From positions 1 through 5,706 of the forward strand of contig JAUHVS010000428.1 of NCBI GenBank assembly GCA_030424955.1: a DNA stretch of 5,706 bases, given 5' to 3'. The DNA comes from a bacterium (GTDB taxonomy: Bacteria; Myxococcota_A; Bradymonadia; UBA7976; UBA1532). The translations under genes were made by a program, and so were the position numbers. Of the stretch, positions 5,649 to 5,706 are shown piece by piece. The notes beneath the pieces are model-generated. The model did no database searches, was not told the DNA's origin, and worked only from the letters and a program-made list of their open reading frames with translations. How positions within the stretch are numbered: position 1 is the first letter of the stretch; each line of letters begins with the position of its first letter.

Positions 5649-5706
5649 TCACGGGCCGGGCGGCGGCGCCCGCCGGGACCGCTCCAGCCCCGAGATCCAG
5701 TTGACC
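5649..5706 (-). CDS. Possible 3' end of a convergent gene
   Basis: Read on the minus strand from the right edge, one frame gives 18 codons (VNWISGLERSRRAPPPGP) ending in TGA at 5651-5649, all with G or C in the third position. The fragment has an ordinary charged, proline-rich C-terminus, and the hairpin at 5620-5642 would lie just beyond its stop. The + strand frame sharing the same third positions is equally GC-rich but shows no start codon here. No function can be assigned from so short a piece. Confidence 0.33.
   Translation of the reverse strand, partial: VNWISGLERSRRAPPPGP

Noticed and set aside
5657..5672. Second small hairpin CGGGCG/CGCCCG after the operon
   Set aside because: Only 6 bp in very GC-rich sequence and inside a possible convergent coding end; not distinguishable from chance.

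Overview
The window holds one compact, co-directional set of three protein genes on the + strand. They take up nearly all of the first 5.6 kb, and a short convergent gene end may enter from the right edge. GC content is very high and nearly all third codon positions are G or C. The DnaK carries the extra segment in its N-terminal quadrant that is typical of Gram-negative bacteria. The flanking proteins combine a J-domain, TPRs, acidic disorder and a C-terminal 'raGF..vDG' module, a style I associate with Myxococcota (former Deltaproteobacteria). That taxonomic call is inference from protein style and composition; no rRNA or tRNA is present to confirm it.

Layout. (1) Positions 1-1290: the 3' part of a gene whose start lies upstream. 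It encodes the end of a small helical/winged-helix-like module, a linker, a J-domain with an intact HPD motif, a basic coiled-coil stretch and about four TPR-like repeats. (2) Positions 1306-3123: a 605-residue Hsp70/DnaK with complete nucleotide-binding motifs, interdomain linker, substrate-binding domain and helical lid. It has no disordered C-terminal tail, and its substrate 'arch' residues are changed. (3) Positions 3123-5615: an 830-residue protein with an N-terminal TPR, a very long acidic Pro/Ala/Asp-rich disordered middle, a second TPR-like hairpin and a C-terminal module resembling the one at the start of gene 1. (4) Positions 5620-5642: a strong GC hairpin, followed by a possible 3' end of a minus-strand gene (5649-5706).

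How they fit together. The gaps are 15 bp between genes 1 and 2 and a 1-bp TGATG overlap between genes 2 and 3, both with Shine-Dalgarno-like sequence. Genes 1-3 therefore look like a single translationally coupled unit: a J-protein, its Hsp70, and a third scaffold- or adaptor-like protein. No grpE or canonical zinc-finger dnaJ is visible, so this is more likely a specialised DnaK paralogue system than the housekeeping dnaK-dnaJ-grpE locus. The most interesting part is the third protein: its disordered region carries six hydrophobic-Asp-Phe motifs, the last four about 30 residues apart, and it may be a dedicated client or multivalent partner of this chaperone. That function is a hypothesis; the sequence shows only the architecture and the linkage.
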